From Pithys albifrons albifrons (lineage: Eukaryota > Chordata > Aves > Passeriformes > Thamnophilidae): a stretch of DNA of 64,000 nucleotides. The notes under the pieces were generated by a model that was not told where the DNA came from, did not search any database, and worked only from the letters and a program-made list of their open reading frames with translations. Positions within the stretch are counted from its first letter, which is position 1. The number at the start of each line of letters is the position of its first letter. Location of the stretch: NCBI RefSeq assembly GCF_047495875.1, contig NC_092459.1, positions 35,621,634 to 35,685,633 on the forward strand, written 5' to 3'. This document shows, piece after piece, positions 1 to 12,537 of the stretch. A program made the position numbers and the translations under genes.

Positions 1-2171
1 AGTATCGTGCCTGTAAGTGCATATACTATGATTTTCTAGATGAATATAAAGCCTGTGTAGAATAATACATGTATGAGCTATAATAAAGAACCTGAGAAAA
101 TACATACAGACCTGATTCTGTTTATATGGCTTTATTATACAAAATATGTGCAACATACTGTACAAATTAAATGAAGACCATAGTCTCTCTCTTGAGGTGC
201 TTGCAGTCCTGAAAATACCCCAAGAAACTGGCCAAAGGCAAAGGAAGGGAATATGGACTAAAGCAAAGGGATCAGCCTGGCAGCCTCGCAGGCTTTTTAG
301 AAACCAAATCTGAATATATATATTCTATACAAATTATGTTAATACATATATATGGTTATATATATATAATCAGATGCTCAAACGTTGCTCTTGTGAGGTT
401 AGTTCCACTTGCTGTTGGAATGCATTGTGGAATAAGCTTTACAAGCCAAAAAGCCTCACTCAAAAGTAGAGAGAGGAAGGAATATCCTACCATATCTATC
501 TGCAGCATCCCTGATTAGAGAATCTTAAGAATAAATTGGCAAATGTTATTTTAGCTAATGATGTTGAATAGGTTGTAAATTCTTGTCATCTAAGCATTCC
601 TTAGAGAAAGGAAAAGAATTTTATTTTTGTTTGAAATATATTTCTGATTTCCTACAAATACTCTTTTCACATTCTCACCATTTTAGGTTTATTAGAACGA
701 TGACAACTCGTGATGGACGTGATGGAATGGACTTTGCCTCAGAGAGCATAGTGGTCCATTGCTGTTCATACAGCTACAGTTGAAGTTGATGGCATTTCTT
801 TTCACTGCTGTTTTAACCTGCTGTTAACTAGGTTAAGATTAATTTGAAAAAAAAAAAGCTATTATTCTTGTACTCAAACCTTCACTCGGTATGGATATGA
901 AACTGTCCTTGTCTAGATGGACTTTTAGGGAGTTACTCAGAGAGATTAAGGTCCTCAAGAAGGGGAAGGTGGCACAAAAATGTCTCTGTACTTGCCTGAA
1001 ATGAATTGCTTAGATTTCTGAGTAGTTCAAAGTTTTGGGTTTGGCTAGCAATCTTCATACTCTGAAAGTGTGCAGGCAATTACTGGAAAATGTTAACATT
1101 TCTTCAGAAAAGTTGTTTTGGGTTTTGAAATCCTGTTATCTAGCTCTGGCCTACAGAAACTGCATCTGAAAAAAATCCCCTTGTGGAGAAGAAGTTCCAC
1201 ATGTCCTTCCACCTACTGGGAGTTGATATGCTAAAATGAGTTTAGTACTGTTTTTTTCTACTATAATTGGATGTTTTGTCAGAGATCCACTATATGACAC
1301 ATTCTAGGCTTTCTGAACTTCAGTGAAAGACTTACCATTCTCAGTGAACTCAGACCCTACCTCTCCATGTTCTCTAACATGGAGAATTAGAAAACCACCA
1401 TATGTTGGTACACAATAGCACAGAGTCATAAACAGAACTAAAAATTATTTATTAAATATAAATTATTGAACAATGACACAGATAGAGAAGCTCAAATAAG
1501 TATAAACAGCATTAAGACAATGCTGGTTGTACACAAGGTTATACTAGTTTAAAACAGGAAAACTGTTTTGATCATTTGTATCTCAGATGCAAAATTATAT
1601 TACCACAGAGGGAACAGGAAGAGTGAAATGAAAAGTCATTTTGTCCTGAAGCACAACCCACTTCATTATTTTGTATTCATCTCTGTATTGCAGTTGTATC
1701 AGCCTTGAAACTGGTAGAGTTGTTGCTAGGTAATCTTCTTTACCCACTTGGTAGCTGAAATTCCAGCCATGCTGAAAAGAGTTCTATATATCTAACAGCA
1801 TAAAATTAAATTCTAAGACATTAGCAACTGTTATCAGTGCAACCCTGCTTCTAAGTATAGGCCTCTTGCCTGCGAGCAACTCAACTACCAGCACAAGCAA
1901 CACACTTTTGTAGGCTGTGGGTCAATCAGATTTAAGTGGTAACAGCTGCAAGCCCTCCCAGAGCACTTTCCTTATCTCAGCAGTGTGCATCAGGCTCACA
2001 CCCCCTTTCTTCTCCACAAGGATTCCTCCCATCTGCTGAGCAACTGTCTGTGCACCGAGACAAGGCTGGGAATGAATGCAGCCAAAAAGCAAACAAGTCT
2101 TCCACTCCCTCCTTGCTGGGCTCAGCTGGGCCGAGGTCCTCACTCTGTTTCCACCTTGTGGCTGCACAAGC

Positions 2172-2172
<1 letters not shown>
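1..2172. other. Intergenic, no gene recognised
   Basis: AT-rich unique-looking sequence. Short open frames have no recognisable similarity, no splice context and no coding-like composition. Short TA-rich runs occur near 310-370. I see no repeat family I can name here. Confidence 0.6.
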
Positions 2173-2219
<47 letters not shown>

Positions 2220-2264
2220 TGTGTCTGTGTCTGTGTCTGTGTGTGTGTCTGTGTCTGTGTTTGT
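2173..2264. repeat. GT / GTGTCT microsatellite
   Basis: A pure (GT)n run passes into GTGTCT-type hexamers and then GTTTGTATCTGTGTG. It abuts the 3' end of a minus-strand SINE body at 2265, so it reads as that element's (AC)n tail expanded after insertion. The long Cys/Val or Thr/His open frames across it are artefacts of the repeat. Confidence 0.95.
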
Positions 2265-2510
2265 ATCTGTGTGGCTCGGCTTTGCGAACGAAGATTTGGG
2301 AAGGGCTGTCCCCACGTGGGTGTGCCCTTCCACCCTGCGCACTGGATTTTAGGTGAGGCTCAGCGTGCGCAGAACTGGCCCCACCGTTTAAGTCCTGAGG
2401 TTCATCTGCCACGGCCGAGCGAGCTTGGACAGTGACAGTGAAGTCCTCAGGACTAGAACCTACAGCACACGGCATTTCCCGAGGCCAAACACAGTGGATG
2501 ACCAGGAACA
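2174..2510 (-). mobile_element. Composite SINE copy A: 5S-like part plus shared body and microsatellite tail, no tRNA head
   Basis: Reading the minus strand, about 2510 to 2459 resembles the 3' part of 5S rRNA, ending in GTGCTGTAGG and preceded by a GCCTGGGAA-like stretch. From 2458 to 2265 it is collinear with the body shared by copies at 31.7, 44.1 and 48.5 kb, including the CCCACGTGGG palindrome near 2311. It ends in an (AC)n tail. Unlike the other copies it shows no tRNA-like head and keeps the region of the 5S segment that the others lack. The left boundary is approximate. It may be an older subtype or a related family sharing the same tail. Confidence 0.7.
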
Positions 2511-2539
2511 AGTGGGCAGGGCTTGGGCATAAAAGGGGA

Positions 2540-5020
2540 TGTTTGGGCTGCTTTAACACATGCCTGGCCTTGCCACCCAATATTAAAACACAGCCTTAGA
2601 TTGTCTTAGGCTTATGATTGACCAGGGATCCAAAGGAAATCTGAGCCAGCTTTTTATGTGTAAAGCTGCACTAATTACAGTACACAGCTGACATTATTAA
2701 TCCAGATCTTGAAACAACATTTTACTTATACTTGAACAGAAAAACATGTGGGAATTTTGTTATGTCTTTTAAGATTCCTATTGTAGAAAAGACAAAGTTA
2801 AACTCAGAACAGCTCTTGCATAACCATAGTCCACAAACTATGGTTACATCCCCTGTTGTTCCTGATCTAGCTGTTTTGTTCCATCTGTCACTGACACCCA
2901 CCGTGACCATAAAGAAGCTTTTTTCCCTCTGGGTGGCAAAACCACACATACAAAATTTGATAATTGCTTGCTTTTTTTCTATGGGGCATGGACTAAAAAG
3001 GATGGTTCAATTACATTCATCATCTGTTTAATGACAAATATTTTCTTCTACATGAACCATGGCATGGACAAACATGATAAGTAAATGTGTATCCAGTTTT
3101 GATAGCATTAGTCACCTCAGAGATAAAGTAATTTCTGTCATTGAAACAGATGATGGCTGCATGGTGCTACAGGCAACCTACCACCTGGCCTATTTATTCT
3201 TTCTTCTTACTTCTAGAGAAGAAACCTGGAGCCAGGCTTGCAAATCTCCCTGTGGGATTGCTGATCTTTTTCTGCCCCAGAGGCATGACACTTCTGCAGC
3301 CACTCACAAAAGCTCTTCTGCTGCAGCAAGAATTCACTTTCAACTATGCCTGCTATTAATAAGGTTTCCAAAATACAAGTATGTCAGCCTAGCAGTACAT
3401 TGGCTGTGCCAACACGATGTATGCACAAAGTGTATCTGGTAATTTATTTTCATAGAAGTTGTTTAGAGCAGCCGTGCAACCTAGAAAAAAAGATCCACTA
3501 ACCAGGAAGGAAAGCTGGGAATGGAAAAAAGGGCTCGTAGTGGCATTCCCTGAAGGAACTGATAAGAACTGAAAAGGGATCAGGAAAAAAGCAAACTCTA
3601 ATACTCTGTTACACAGTGTAACAGAGAAAGCATTTGATATGAGTCCCCAGTGTTTGCATCATCCTGCTGCCCTTTTACAGAAGTAGGACACACTGTTAAA
3701 GATAGGCTATCTGGTAGGCAGCAGTGACAAGTCACAACACTGACCATAGGTTGTGTGATCCAACGTTGATTGCCGATGTTCAACCCAGGAACTTTTATTT
3801 CCAAAGTATTATGCAAATGGATATCAGCAAGATACTTAAGTCAAAGTCTCACAGATTGACAGAGAGACAAATATAGTTTTGTCCCAATGTTGTTTTGTCT
3901 GTTAGCCAAACAGAGCTATTAAGACAAAGTGTTCATCCCTGTGTTAAAGCAGAGCTCATAAATAATCAAGGACAAAGAGTGATTTCACAACCCATAAAAA
4001 CTGATGAATGAATGCTGCAACCAAAAATTCATACAGTGCTACATAAATTCCTGTAGTCATCAACAACTTACACAATTTTTCTGGTTTATATTAACACATA
4101 GGGGAAACATGCTTTATGACTTCTACTTTGCTGAATGTCCAAATCAGTTACCTCACCTACAGTACAGTTAAAGAAACAAATCCTAGTGCTTGGTTGGACT
4201 GAAGTCTTTGCAATTGTTGCTGATACATATTTTAATTCAAAGATTGCACATACTAAGAAATGCCTAGTTGACCACTATTAAAACCTGAAACTTTTAAGCT
4301 TATTACAGCTGTTCAACCCAGTACAGCCCAACATTAATTTTTTTTTTCAAAACAGCTGTTTCAACACTTATGTAGAATTAGTCCTTTGGTTGTGACTTGA
4401 ATTTGTCCATTGACAGGGCAGCACTGACAGGAAGAATTATTTTGTTAAAAAGGAATTTATTTGCCATATAGAAGTATATACATATGAAACTTAGTGAACA
4501 AGTTATGTCCTGTGCTCCTAACATCCCATCCCATCCTTCTTTACCACTATTCCTTTCCAAGGTTGTTGCAAGTAGTAAATGTAACACATCCCATTATGTT
4601 TCATAACTTCCACAAAATACATACAGCTCTTCGTAAAGTCAGCAAGAGTTCCATATGTGTGCATGCCAAAAGGAAGGCAGAATTCTATTTAGGGGTAGAC
4701 TTACTACAGTATTTACTTAATCTTTCTATGATTAAAAAGAAAAACAATATAGTTTGCTTTGGGGCCTTGCACGTATTGCATCACCTCACCGTGTCAGAGG
4801 CTATTTGCTATTCTATAACCCTGTTCCCGGGAACCTACGTAACCAGCAGGTGATTCATTTTCCTGTCTCCTAGCAGATATATCACAGCATTCACATTCAT
4901 TCACAGTATTATTTTTAAATAGTTTGTTCATTTTTATTTGCATTTGTTGGCATATTATCAAAAGAGGTCAGAAGTAAGTAATGAGACCTAGCTGTCTTCT
5001 GTTAGAGATGTTTAATTTTT
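2540..5020. other. Intergenic, no gene recognised
   Basis: No protein family, splice-bounded exon or repeat is recognisable. Open frames at 2732-3031 and 3059-3442 show no known domain and have biased, non-conserved-looking composition. Confidence 0.55.
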
Positions 5021-5022
5021 CT

Positions 5023-5840
5023 ATCATAGAATCATAGAATTGATTGGGTTGGAAAAGACCTTCGAGATCATCAAGTCCAACCATTGGTCCAACTCCAGTC
5101 TGTTTACAAGATCATGGTACTCAGTGCTACATCCAGTCTGAGTTTAAAAACCTCCAGGGATGGGGAATCCACCACCTCTCTGGGCAGGCCATTCCAATGC
5201 CTGATTACTCTCTCTGCAAAGAATTTCTTTCTGATATCCAGCTTAAATTTCCCCTGGCAGGGCTTAAGCCCGTTCCCCCTTGTCCTATTGCTGAGTGCCT
5301 GGGAGAAGAGACTAACCCCCACCTGGCTAGAACTTCCCTTCAGGTAGTTATAGAGAGTGATGAGGTCACCTCTGAGCCTCCTCTTCTCCAGGCTAAACAA
5401 CCCCAGCTCCCTCAGCCTCTCCCCATAGGACTTGTGCTCCAGTCCCTTCGCCAGCCTTGTTGCTCTTCTCTGGACTCACTCCAGCCCCTCAATATCCTTT
5501 CCTGAACTGAGGGGTCCAGAACTGAACACAATACTCAAGGTGTGGCCTCACCAACGCAGAGTACAGGGGAAGGATCACTTCCCTGGTCCTGCTGGCCACG
5601 CTATTTTTGATACAGGCCAGGATCCCATTGGCCTTCTTGGCCACCTGGGCACACTGTTGGCTCATGTTGAGCTTCCTGTCAATTAGTACCCCCAGGTCCC
5701 TTTGTGCCTGGCTGCTCTCCAGCCACTCTGTGCCCAGCCTGTAGCGCTGCAGGGGGTTGTTGTGCCTCCTATTTAGTGTAATAACCTGAAATCTATATTG
5801 TTTCTGACTTGCCACTGCCCAAGGGTTGATTTTAAACAAG
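5023..5840 (-). mobile_element. CR1 LINE, 5'-truncated, about 0.8 kb
   Basis: The minus strand ends (at 5023) in the ATTCTATGATTCTATGA-type CR1 3' terminus. Upstream it encodes the C-terminal part of CR1 ORF2 reverse transcriptase in several frames (5839-5489 and 5400-5104), with recognisable pieces such as [17 protein letters not shown] and [16 protein letters not shown]. Frameshifts between the pieces and a missing 5' end make it a dead copy. A relatively young CR1 subfamily is likely, since the protein similarity is still easy to read. Confidence 0.93.
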
Positions 5841-8800
5841 ACAATTCATGGTCACTATTCTGGATGCAAGAAATGAAATATTGCAGAAAACAGCAGCAAG
5901 TAAGTCATAGACAAAGAAAGCATAAGGTAATTTACTGTAGTATTTTAAAGGATAAAGGAATGGATGACAACAAAAGAGAACAGGTTAGGTAGGCAGCAGA
6001 AGCTAGGCTTGGCCAAGACCTGCAGATGGCCATTCTGAATTTGAGGCAGAACAGGAATGAAAAACAAGGACAGCTAAAAGAGGACGTAACTGAGCTAAAT
6101 AAGAAGGCAGGTGCCATTGGCAGTATGATAACACCCATGTAGTAAGTCATGCAACTGAAGACAGAAGATAAGTGGGATCAGAGAATAGCTCTGAGAACTG
6201 ATGAGGTCCAGAACAAGGTTTTGCCAGGGGAAATGTGGTACAGCTGGTGGCTGTCGAAACTGGTGAAGGGCGGGGGGGGGGGGGGGGGAAACACACTGTT
6301 GTGACTTTCCAGTTTCTCTCAGCAGACTAAAGAAACTTGATGGCATCAGAGCAGGACAGATGAAAGGCTTCTAGTTGTACATCTCTTTTTTTTAAAGAGG
6401 GAAACAAAACCAAACTAGATCAGTATCATCAACTATAAATGGCATACGGGAAGAGTTTTGGGAAACGGAAAATCACGATGTTGCTCAGTGGTCAGAAACT
6501 CCCCTCCCCTTCCAGCTGAGGACACGTCACTGGAAAGTCCCAGCCTGGAAAAAAAATGCACTGAGTAAACAAATTACATAGGTTGTGAAAACAAAGAGGA
6601 ACAAAGTCAAATGACACTTGGACTTTAAAGGAGGTTATTTTCAGGTTAGCATTTCCGTGAGTGGCATCAGCTGAAGTTCAGATAAGAAAAATGTCATTAG
6701 AGTGAAAATGTCCAGTAAATGTCACTGCTGCTGTTAGGCCATTGAATGAATGCTCATTTTAAAAAAATCTCAGATTTCAACCTGCGATTTTTTTAAAAAT
6801 TTCTGTTACTGAGAGTAGTTAGACAATCCCAGTGACAAACCAAATACCTGAGAAACAAACAATCATTGTCTGGTAAGTTTGTGGAATTTTTTTCCCCTTA
6901 ATTTACATGTACTTTTAGACAAGGAAGCTGTCTTTAACAAAACTGTTCCTAACAACTTATTGGGCATGGCTCTGTTCTACAAGCAAGTCCAGTCCTGAAA
7001 ATTTTTCCAGCAGTCTATAAAAAAAACAAAGAAAAAACATTCTTGGTCACACCAAGACAAGAAATACAGTGTTGGATAAAATTTTAGGATTCTTACTTCT
7101 CTAACTAGCATTCATAAAAATACTGACATAAATTATTATTCTTCTCCGATTTTCAACAAAGGTACTTCATACTAATTAATTACAACATTAACTCAGATTC
7201 TGGAAAAAATTACAGGGCCAGCACTTTCTAGCTGTAATCTAGGAAAAGGTCAAGATGGTTTTAACTGCTTTTCTGCTCTTCCAGTTAATGAATGTTGCTG
7301 CATCCTGACTGGTGTACATGACAGTCTCACCCTGCTAGAAAACAACAGATGCCAGTTGTGCAACCGTTGCAGACTACCCCGTCTCCAACCCTAACAATAT
7401 TACAATAAAAATGTAGTATTTTATTTTCTTTAAATTCATGTTCTCTTTAAGTCTCATAGGGACTCAATAGTACTGTGAGGGCCATCTCACGCATCTTATC
7501 CTTGACAGCCAGTAACTTAATATTTATGAAACATTCTCTCAGATTTGGGAAGAGGATCAATTAACAGTCTTTATGGGGAAAGGGTTACGGGGTTTTTGTT
7601 TGATTTTTGCACAGCTTCTAATAAGTATAAATAGTAGAAGAGAACTAGAACTGCAGGAAGGTTTGATACTTTGACTCTTTATCATTTTTCCTGTTACAAG
7701 ATAAGGGCATAATGCTACTGCTGTTGTAACAGGGGGCACAACGATCTTGACTGCTAAGGTGGAAGCTCAGGGCCCCGAGTCCATTGATCACATCTGTAAC
7801 TCTAGAGCTTTGAACAACAGAAAACAACCATGACAAAAGCTTTCCCCAAGCAGCAACTGGAGCAGCAAACATGAAACTCAGACAAGCTTCTGTTCCTGTA
7901 TCTGTTGGAAGCATTAAGCTTTCTAAAAAAGAAATTTCATGAATCTCTCTCCCTCTCTCTTGTATGTGTGCTCTTACATGCATGGCAGAAGGTTCCAGGA
8001 TGGGGCCAGGGTAGGGACAGAAGTAGCGGCAATGTTCACAAAAACGTACTAATTGGACTATATTACTATTTTTACAGGAATGTTCTTGTCGCAAAGTAAT
8101 TTCCTGGCAATAAAAGCAGGTTGTGACAGCAACATAAACATGATCTGCTATTCCTTAAAAGTTGTTTTTTTCATGAGTAATACCAATGTTGGCCAGGACA
8201 AGGTAGTGTGGTATCTGACAGCCAAAACCTGTCTCACGTTGGATGACACCTACTGCAAGAGGTCTCTGTTGTAATGGATTTCAGTTTTGGCTAACACAGT
8301 CCGCTAGAGTTGATCTCACTCCTCTGTAAAGCTGCTCATAATTTGGAAGTTTTAAAAGTTTTTGTCTTCTGGGAGTACAACCATGCTGTTTGAAACCATT
8401 TCAAAATAGTTGCATCTGTAATGCCAAGAGGTTTGCTCTTGGTTTCAACTCACATGCTGTTCCTCATACCAGGAACTCAATGAAGAGGTTACTAGTGGGA
8501 GTCAGTACCATCACAAAGCTGGGCATTGCAGCCAAAAGTCTTGTGTATTTTTGTGTCTGGCTGGCAGCAAGACATACACAAAGTTGATGTGTTTACTTAC
8601 TGAACACCTGATGCAATTAAGTAACACTGAAAAAAATCCTTATAGGTGAAATATGAGTTCATGCTTTGGGTGACTGGTTGGGTTTTTTTCAGCTGTAATT
8701 AAGGTTTCATCTGGTAAAGCTCCTTTAAATAGCATGGATATGGAAATGGTTCAGTCAGGGAATATAAAACCTCAGAAAGGAGGGGAGGCTAAAAATGACC

Positions 8801-9470
8801 TGAATGAAGCAAAACTAACCAGAACTTCACCAGAAGAAGGATTTCCACAGGCAGATCTTACATATGAAGACAAAAAATTATCAAATTAAGCTAATTCCTA
8901 ACAAAGTCGCAGGTGGTTCTCAGAGCAGAGAAGTCATTCGTTGTTCACAGCTAATTCTGGATCTGGCTTTGCTTTTGCCTGTCCTTTCATTTTGTTAATT
9001 TTCTTCTTTGACCTTGCCAATCTTGCTACAATGAAAGTTCACTTGGCAGCTGATGAGGAAAGAAAAACAAGACCAACTGTAAACCTGTGTGACTAAGTAA
9101 GAAAAACATATGCAAACCCATTTGAAGGTCTTGGAAAACCCAAACATGGTTTTGCATTGCTGACAGGTCAAGCAAAAAAGACTAAAAGAAAGCTTTCACT
9201 TTCAACATCCAGAGGCTGAAAAATGCTAGAATTAACACTGAACATGCACCAGAAAGCCTGGACTAGGATCCAAAGGGCAGTACAGAAGTCTATGGCTGCA
9301 GAAGCACAAGCTTCACTGAAGGCTACAGAGCTCCACGTAGCTCTCAAGTGTAGGAAGATGCTGAAATGAATTCCAAAACCAGCACTGGACAAACACCTTA
9401 AAAAACTCAGAGACTCAGTTGAAGTTTTAAAAAGCAGTTTCTGGTTCTGTTACCCTGCCTGAGTTTCAGT
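5841..9470. other. Intergenic, no gene recognised
   Basis: Apart from the G run at 6272-6288 I see only unique-looking sequence. Open frames at 7645-8094 (minus) and 6095-6346 (minus) resemble no family I know. Confidence 0.5.
6272..6288 (+). repeat. Homopolymeric G run (about 17 nt)
   Basis: An uninterrupted run of about 17 G follows GGGC and is followed by AAACACAC. It could fold as a G-quadruplex. The length is sensitive to sequencing error. Confidence 0.9.
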
Positions 9471-9912
9471 TGTGATGGGTAGTTGTCCACACCCTGCCAG
9501 TTCTCTTTGTGTCGCCCAGAGGCCTTTTGTTCGGTTGATGGGCCAGCTATTGAGCAGTGTTCGTCCCCACCCAGGTGCTCTGTTGAGGGCTCATTGGCCC
9601 TTCTCCCCTTTCTGTTCTGTTATCCCTCGTGGCTGGTGGGGGCAGGCCAGGGCCCTGTCCCAGTTCTATTGGTTAAGGGACCCTTGACCCTGCCTTTTCC
9701 TCAGTTTTCACCCAATTCTGCCAAACCTGGGGACCGCTCCCAGGACTGAACATTACCTCGTAATAAACAGATTATTCTCTGCCTTGCAACTGCTTGGAAC
9801 TCTTGTCTCTCCCTCCCCTCTCTGCCTCCATGGAACATAGGGGTTAGCAGGAAAACCCTTCTCCCTTTCCCTCCAGCCGCACGTGAGACCCTTTTCCTTA
9901 AAACCTATACAC
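9471..9912 (+). mobile_element. Probable solo LTR of an avian endogenous retrovirus
   Basis: The stretch begins TGTGATGGGT and contains a GC-rich U3-like part. At about 9761 it has an AATAAA followed by a CT-rich downstream block with TTGCAACTGC and TCTTGTCTCTCCC. This is the layout of bird ERV LTRs (U3, R with poly(A) signal, pyrimidine-rich U5). I see no internal gag/pol/env next to it and no target-site duplication, so the right end is uncertain (a CA at 9837 or later). Family assignment is not possible by eye. Confidence 0.5.
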
Positions 9913-11800
9913 AAGTAGTTCACACAGGACTTCAAGGGCAGGGCTGGCACTAGAGCTGCACCGACAGAGATGCTGGCAAGTGTCACCATTCCTGCAGCAA
10001 CAATGCCAGGATGGGTGGGGGTCTGGAAGCCACAGCAGCTATGCAGTTACGTATTGATACTGATTGTGGGGTACAGAACAGGCTGACAGCACTTCAGCCG
10101 TCCCTGCCCCAGGGATGACAAATGCACAAGGTAGACACCTGGAAACAAGAGCCAACTTCACCAAACAGTTGAATCTGCCCTTCAAACAGGCTGATGTGTT
10201 CAGAGAAATATTCAAATATTAAACAAACAAGCCCCAACAACAGTGTAATTACCGCTTTCTTCATGCTTGCAATTCACTAGTCAGTCATTCCTTTTTCATC
10301 ACATGAATGACATCACTGTCAGAAATTATTGCCCGAGGACCTAGACTGAAACTGGCTCTGCAATCACATTAAAAGGTCTCTGTGCAGATGCAGGACCAGA
10401 GTTAAGATTAGCTTTCAAATTATTTTACCAAATAAGATGCAGTAATAAAGAAGTGCAACACTTCCACAACAACTGACCACTAACAATTAAAAACATAAAA
10501 GTAATCATTTTATTCTACAGACTTGACAATTTTAGCAGGGAATTAGCATTGAACAGAGGTGAGTACAAATGAAATGCTATGGAAAACCAAGAGCATACTG
10601 AAAGACAGCTGCTTTGAAAGCTTCACCTCAGCTTGCATGAATAAAGCATAGCTGTACATATGTGGCTTTACAAATAAGCTTGCAGGTCTTTCCTGTACAT
10701 TTCAAAAGTACACACAAGTTGAGCAAGATCAACCTTTGGTTTTCACTCTTGACGTATACAACTCATACTTAGCAAAGTTACCGCACCTCCATGATACACA
10801 ACTTCGAATTTTCCCAAGAACAACACCCCAAAACTCTTCAGAGTACAGGTGTTGCTGTAGTGTTAAATCATCTTTTCTGTCTTCTAAGCCCGTGGGCAAG
10901 GGCAGTTAAGTTCTTTTTCTCTCCCCTAACCTTTGTTAGGCCTCTGCTCCCCTTCTGCAGCCACAGCTATACCCCAGCAGACAGTACCACAAAGACTGTT
11001 CCGTTGGCACAGCCCACTTCCAGATTTCTCCATTGTTAGGGCTGCAAGGCCACACACTGTGACTGAGCGAAAGGCACTGGCTGTGCCAAGGAGCCCAAAA
11101 CAGGCCGGACTGGCATTATGCAAACCAAGGTGGCATTAAAATGAATTATTTTGTTACAACTCAGTATTGTCTACATGCAGAAGCACAAGGTATCGTGGTG
11201 TCCACTCCTCACTCGTTGTTTTTAATGAGATTACAGTGGAGTAGCAGCTCTACCCATCATAAACCTATCTGCTCTTCAAGGAAAGCTACAGGATCTGAGT
11301 AGTATTTTTGGCTGCCTTCTCTTCAAGGCTTTTTAGGAGCTGCCAGTCACTAAAAGCACCATTACACATACGCATCACAGTGACCATTTCTCTGCTGAAA
11401 TCTTGTTACAGGGACATTTGTGACCTAAATGGATTGCTAAGAGCATCATCTAAGAGGTTTGTTGCATAGGAACCATAGTGAGCAGAGGATTTGGCTACAC
11501 TCAGGTCTCAAAGGAAACGCTTACTGATACAGCAAAATCACTTCTTCACAGAGTGATGCATATACAAAAGCTTCAAGTGACACAAATAAGTTATCTCAAA
11601 GTACCCATTTCATGTCAGTCATACACCCACATAATGTCATCACATATTCATGTTCTTCACATAATTAAACAGATACTTTCCCAACTGGAAAGAAACAACA
11701 ACAAAAAAAAGCAACCTATAAAATCATAGGATTATTTCAGTGAGGGCATTTCAACTTTTACACTGTGAAAACTGTAGAGATCAAAAGAGGCAAAGCATAT
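9913..11800. other. Intergenic, no gene recognised
   Basis: Unique-looking sequence downstream of BORCS6. No open frame carries a recognisable domain. A long BORCS6 3' UTR could extend into it. Confidence 0.5.
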
Positions 11801-11814
11801 TTTATCTGAAGCTT

Positions 11815-11980
11815 TTTATTTAGAACTTTGCATACGGATTTGTTCTTATCTGAATCTCAATTATACTCCATGGATTTTATAATCTTCTTGGAAAGGAAAT
11901 GGCTCTGTCATAAATATATTAAATTTCCTCTTCTCTTCAAACTGTGTCCTGTTGAAACAGCAGCGTTCTGCGTGTTTATT
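11815..11980 (-). terminator. Candidate BORCS6 poly(A) signals (minus strand)
   Basis: TTTATT on the plus strand (AATAAA on the minus strand) occurs at 11975-11980 and 11815-11820, about 560 and 720 nt beyond the BORCS6 stop. Either could end the transcript. Without RNA data the choice is inference. Confidence 0.35.
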
Positions 11981-12537
11981 TGCTGAAACAGCAGAAGTGA
12001 GTTACTCATCAGGCACCAAGTCAACTACAAGTAAGCACGTATGCCTGTAAGCATCAAGCAAGTCTTCACAATTTCAAATCTGGTTTAAAAAAAAAGAGTA
12101 TTAACAGCTACTTTTAATTCAGATCAGTTATTTTTTCCTAGCCCTCAATAAATATAAAGCATAAGGCATGTGGAATCCAAATTCTTTAATGGAGCTGAAG
12201 CTAAAAAGCACCATCTATCATTCACCCCGCGACTTCAACTGGGACTTTTTCCTCTATCGGTCGCAAAAAATTTCCTTCCTGCAGACTAAGCGCCGCTGCT
12301 GCCGGCGGGTCAGGGAGCGGGGAGCGCGCGGGCGGTGCGGGGGAGGCTGAGCGCCGTGCGAGGCGGGGCCGCGGGGAGCGGCAGCGTCAGGGCCGCCGCC
12401 GGGCCCGGGCAGGGCGAGCAGCCGCCGGGCCGGGCCCTCCAGCGCTGCCGGCACGGCAGGGGCGGCGGCGAGGCCGTGCTCCTCCAGCTAGCCCCGGCGG
12501 CTCCCGCACAGCGTCCCGGCGGGGTCGGCGGGAGCAG

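Noticed and set aside
1936..2435. Overlapping open frames with Cys/Val or Thr/His repeats
   Set aside because: They read through the GT microsatellite and the SINE body; no real protein.
5044..5505. Open frames inside CR1 copies (also 16026-16331, 45392-45745, 47482-47778)
   Set aside because: They are sense or antisense remnants of CR1 ORF2 or its 3' UTR, not host genes.
7645..8094. 149-residue minus-strand open frame
   Set aside because: No recognisable domain, no splice or promoter context, and composition like the surrounding non-coding DNA.
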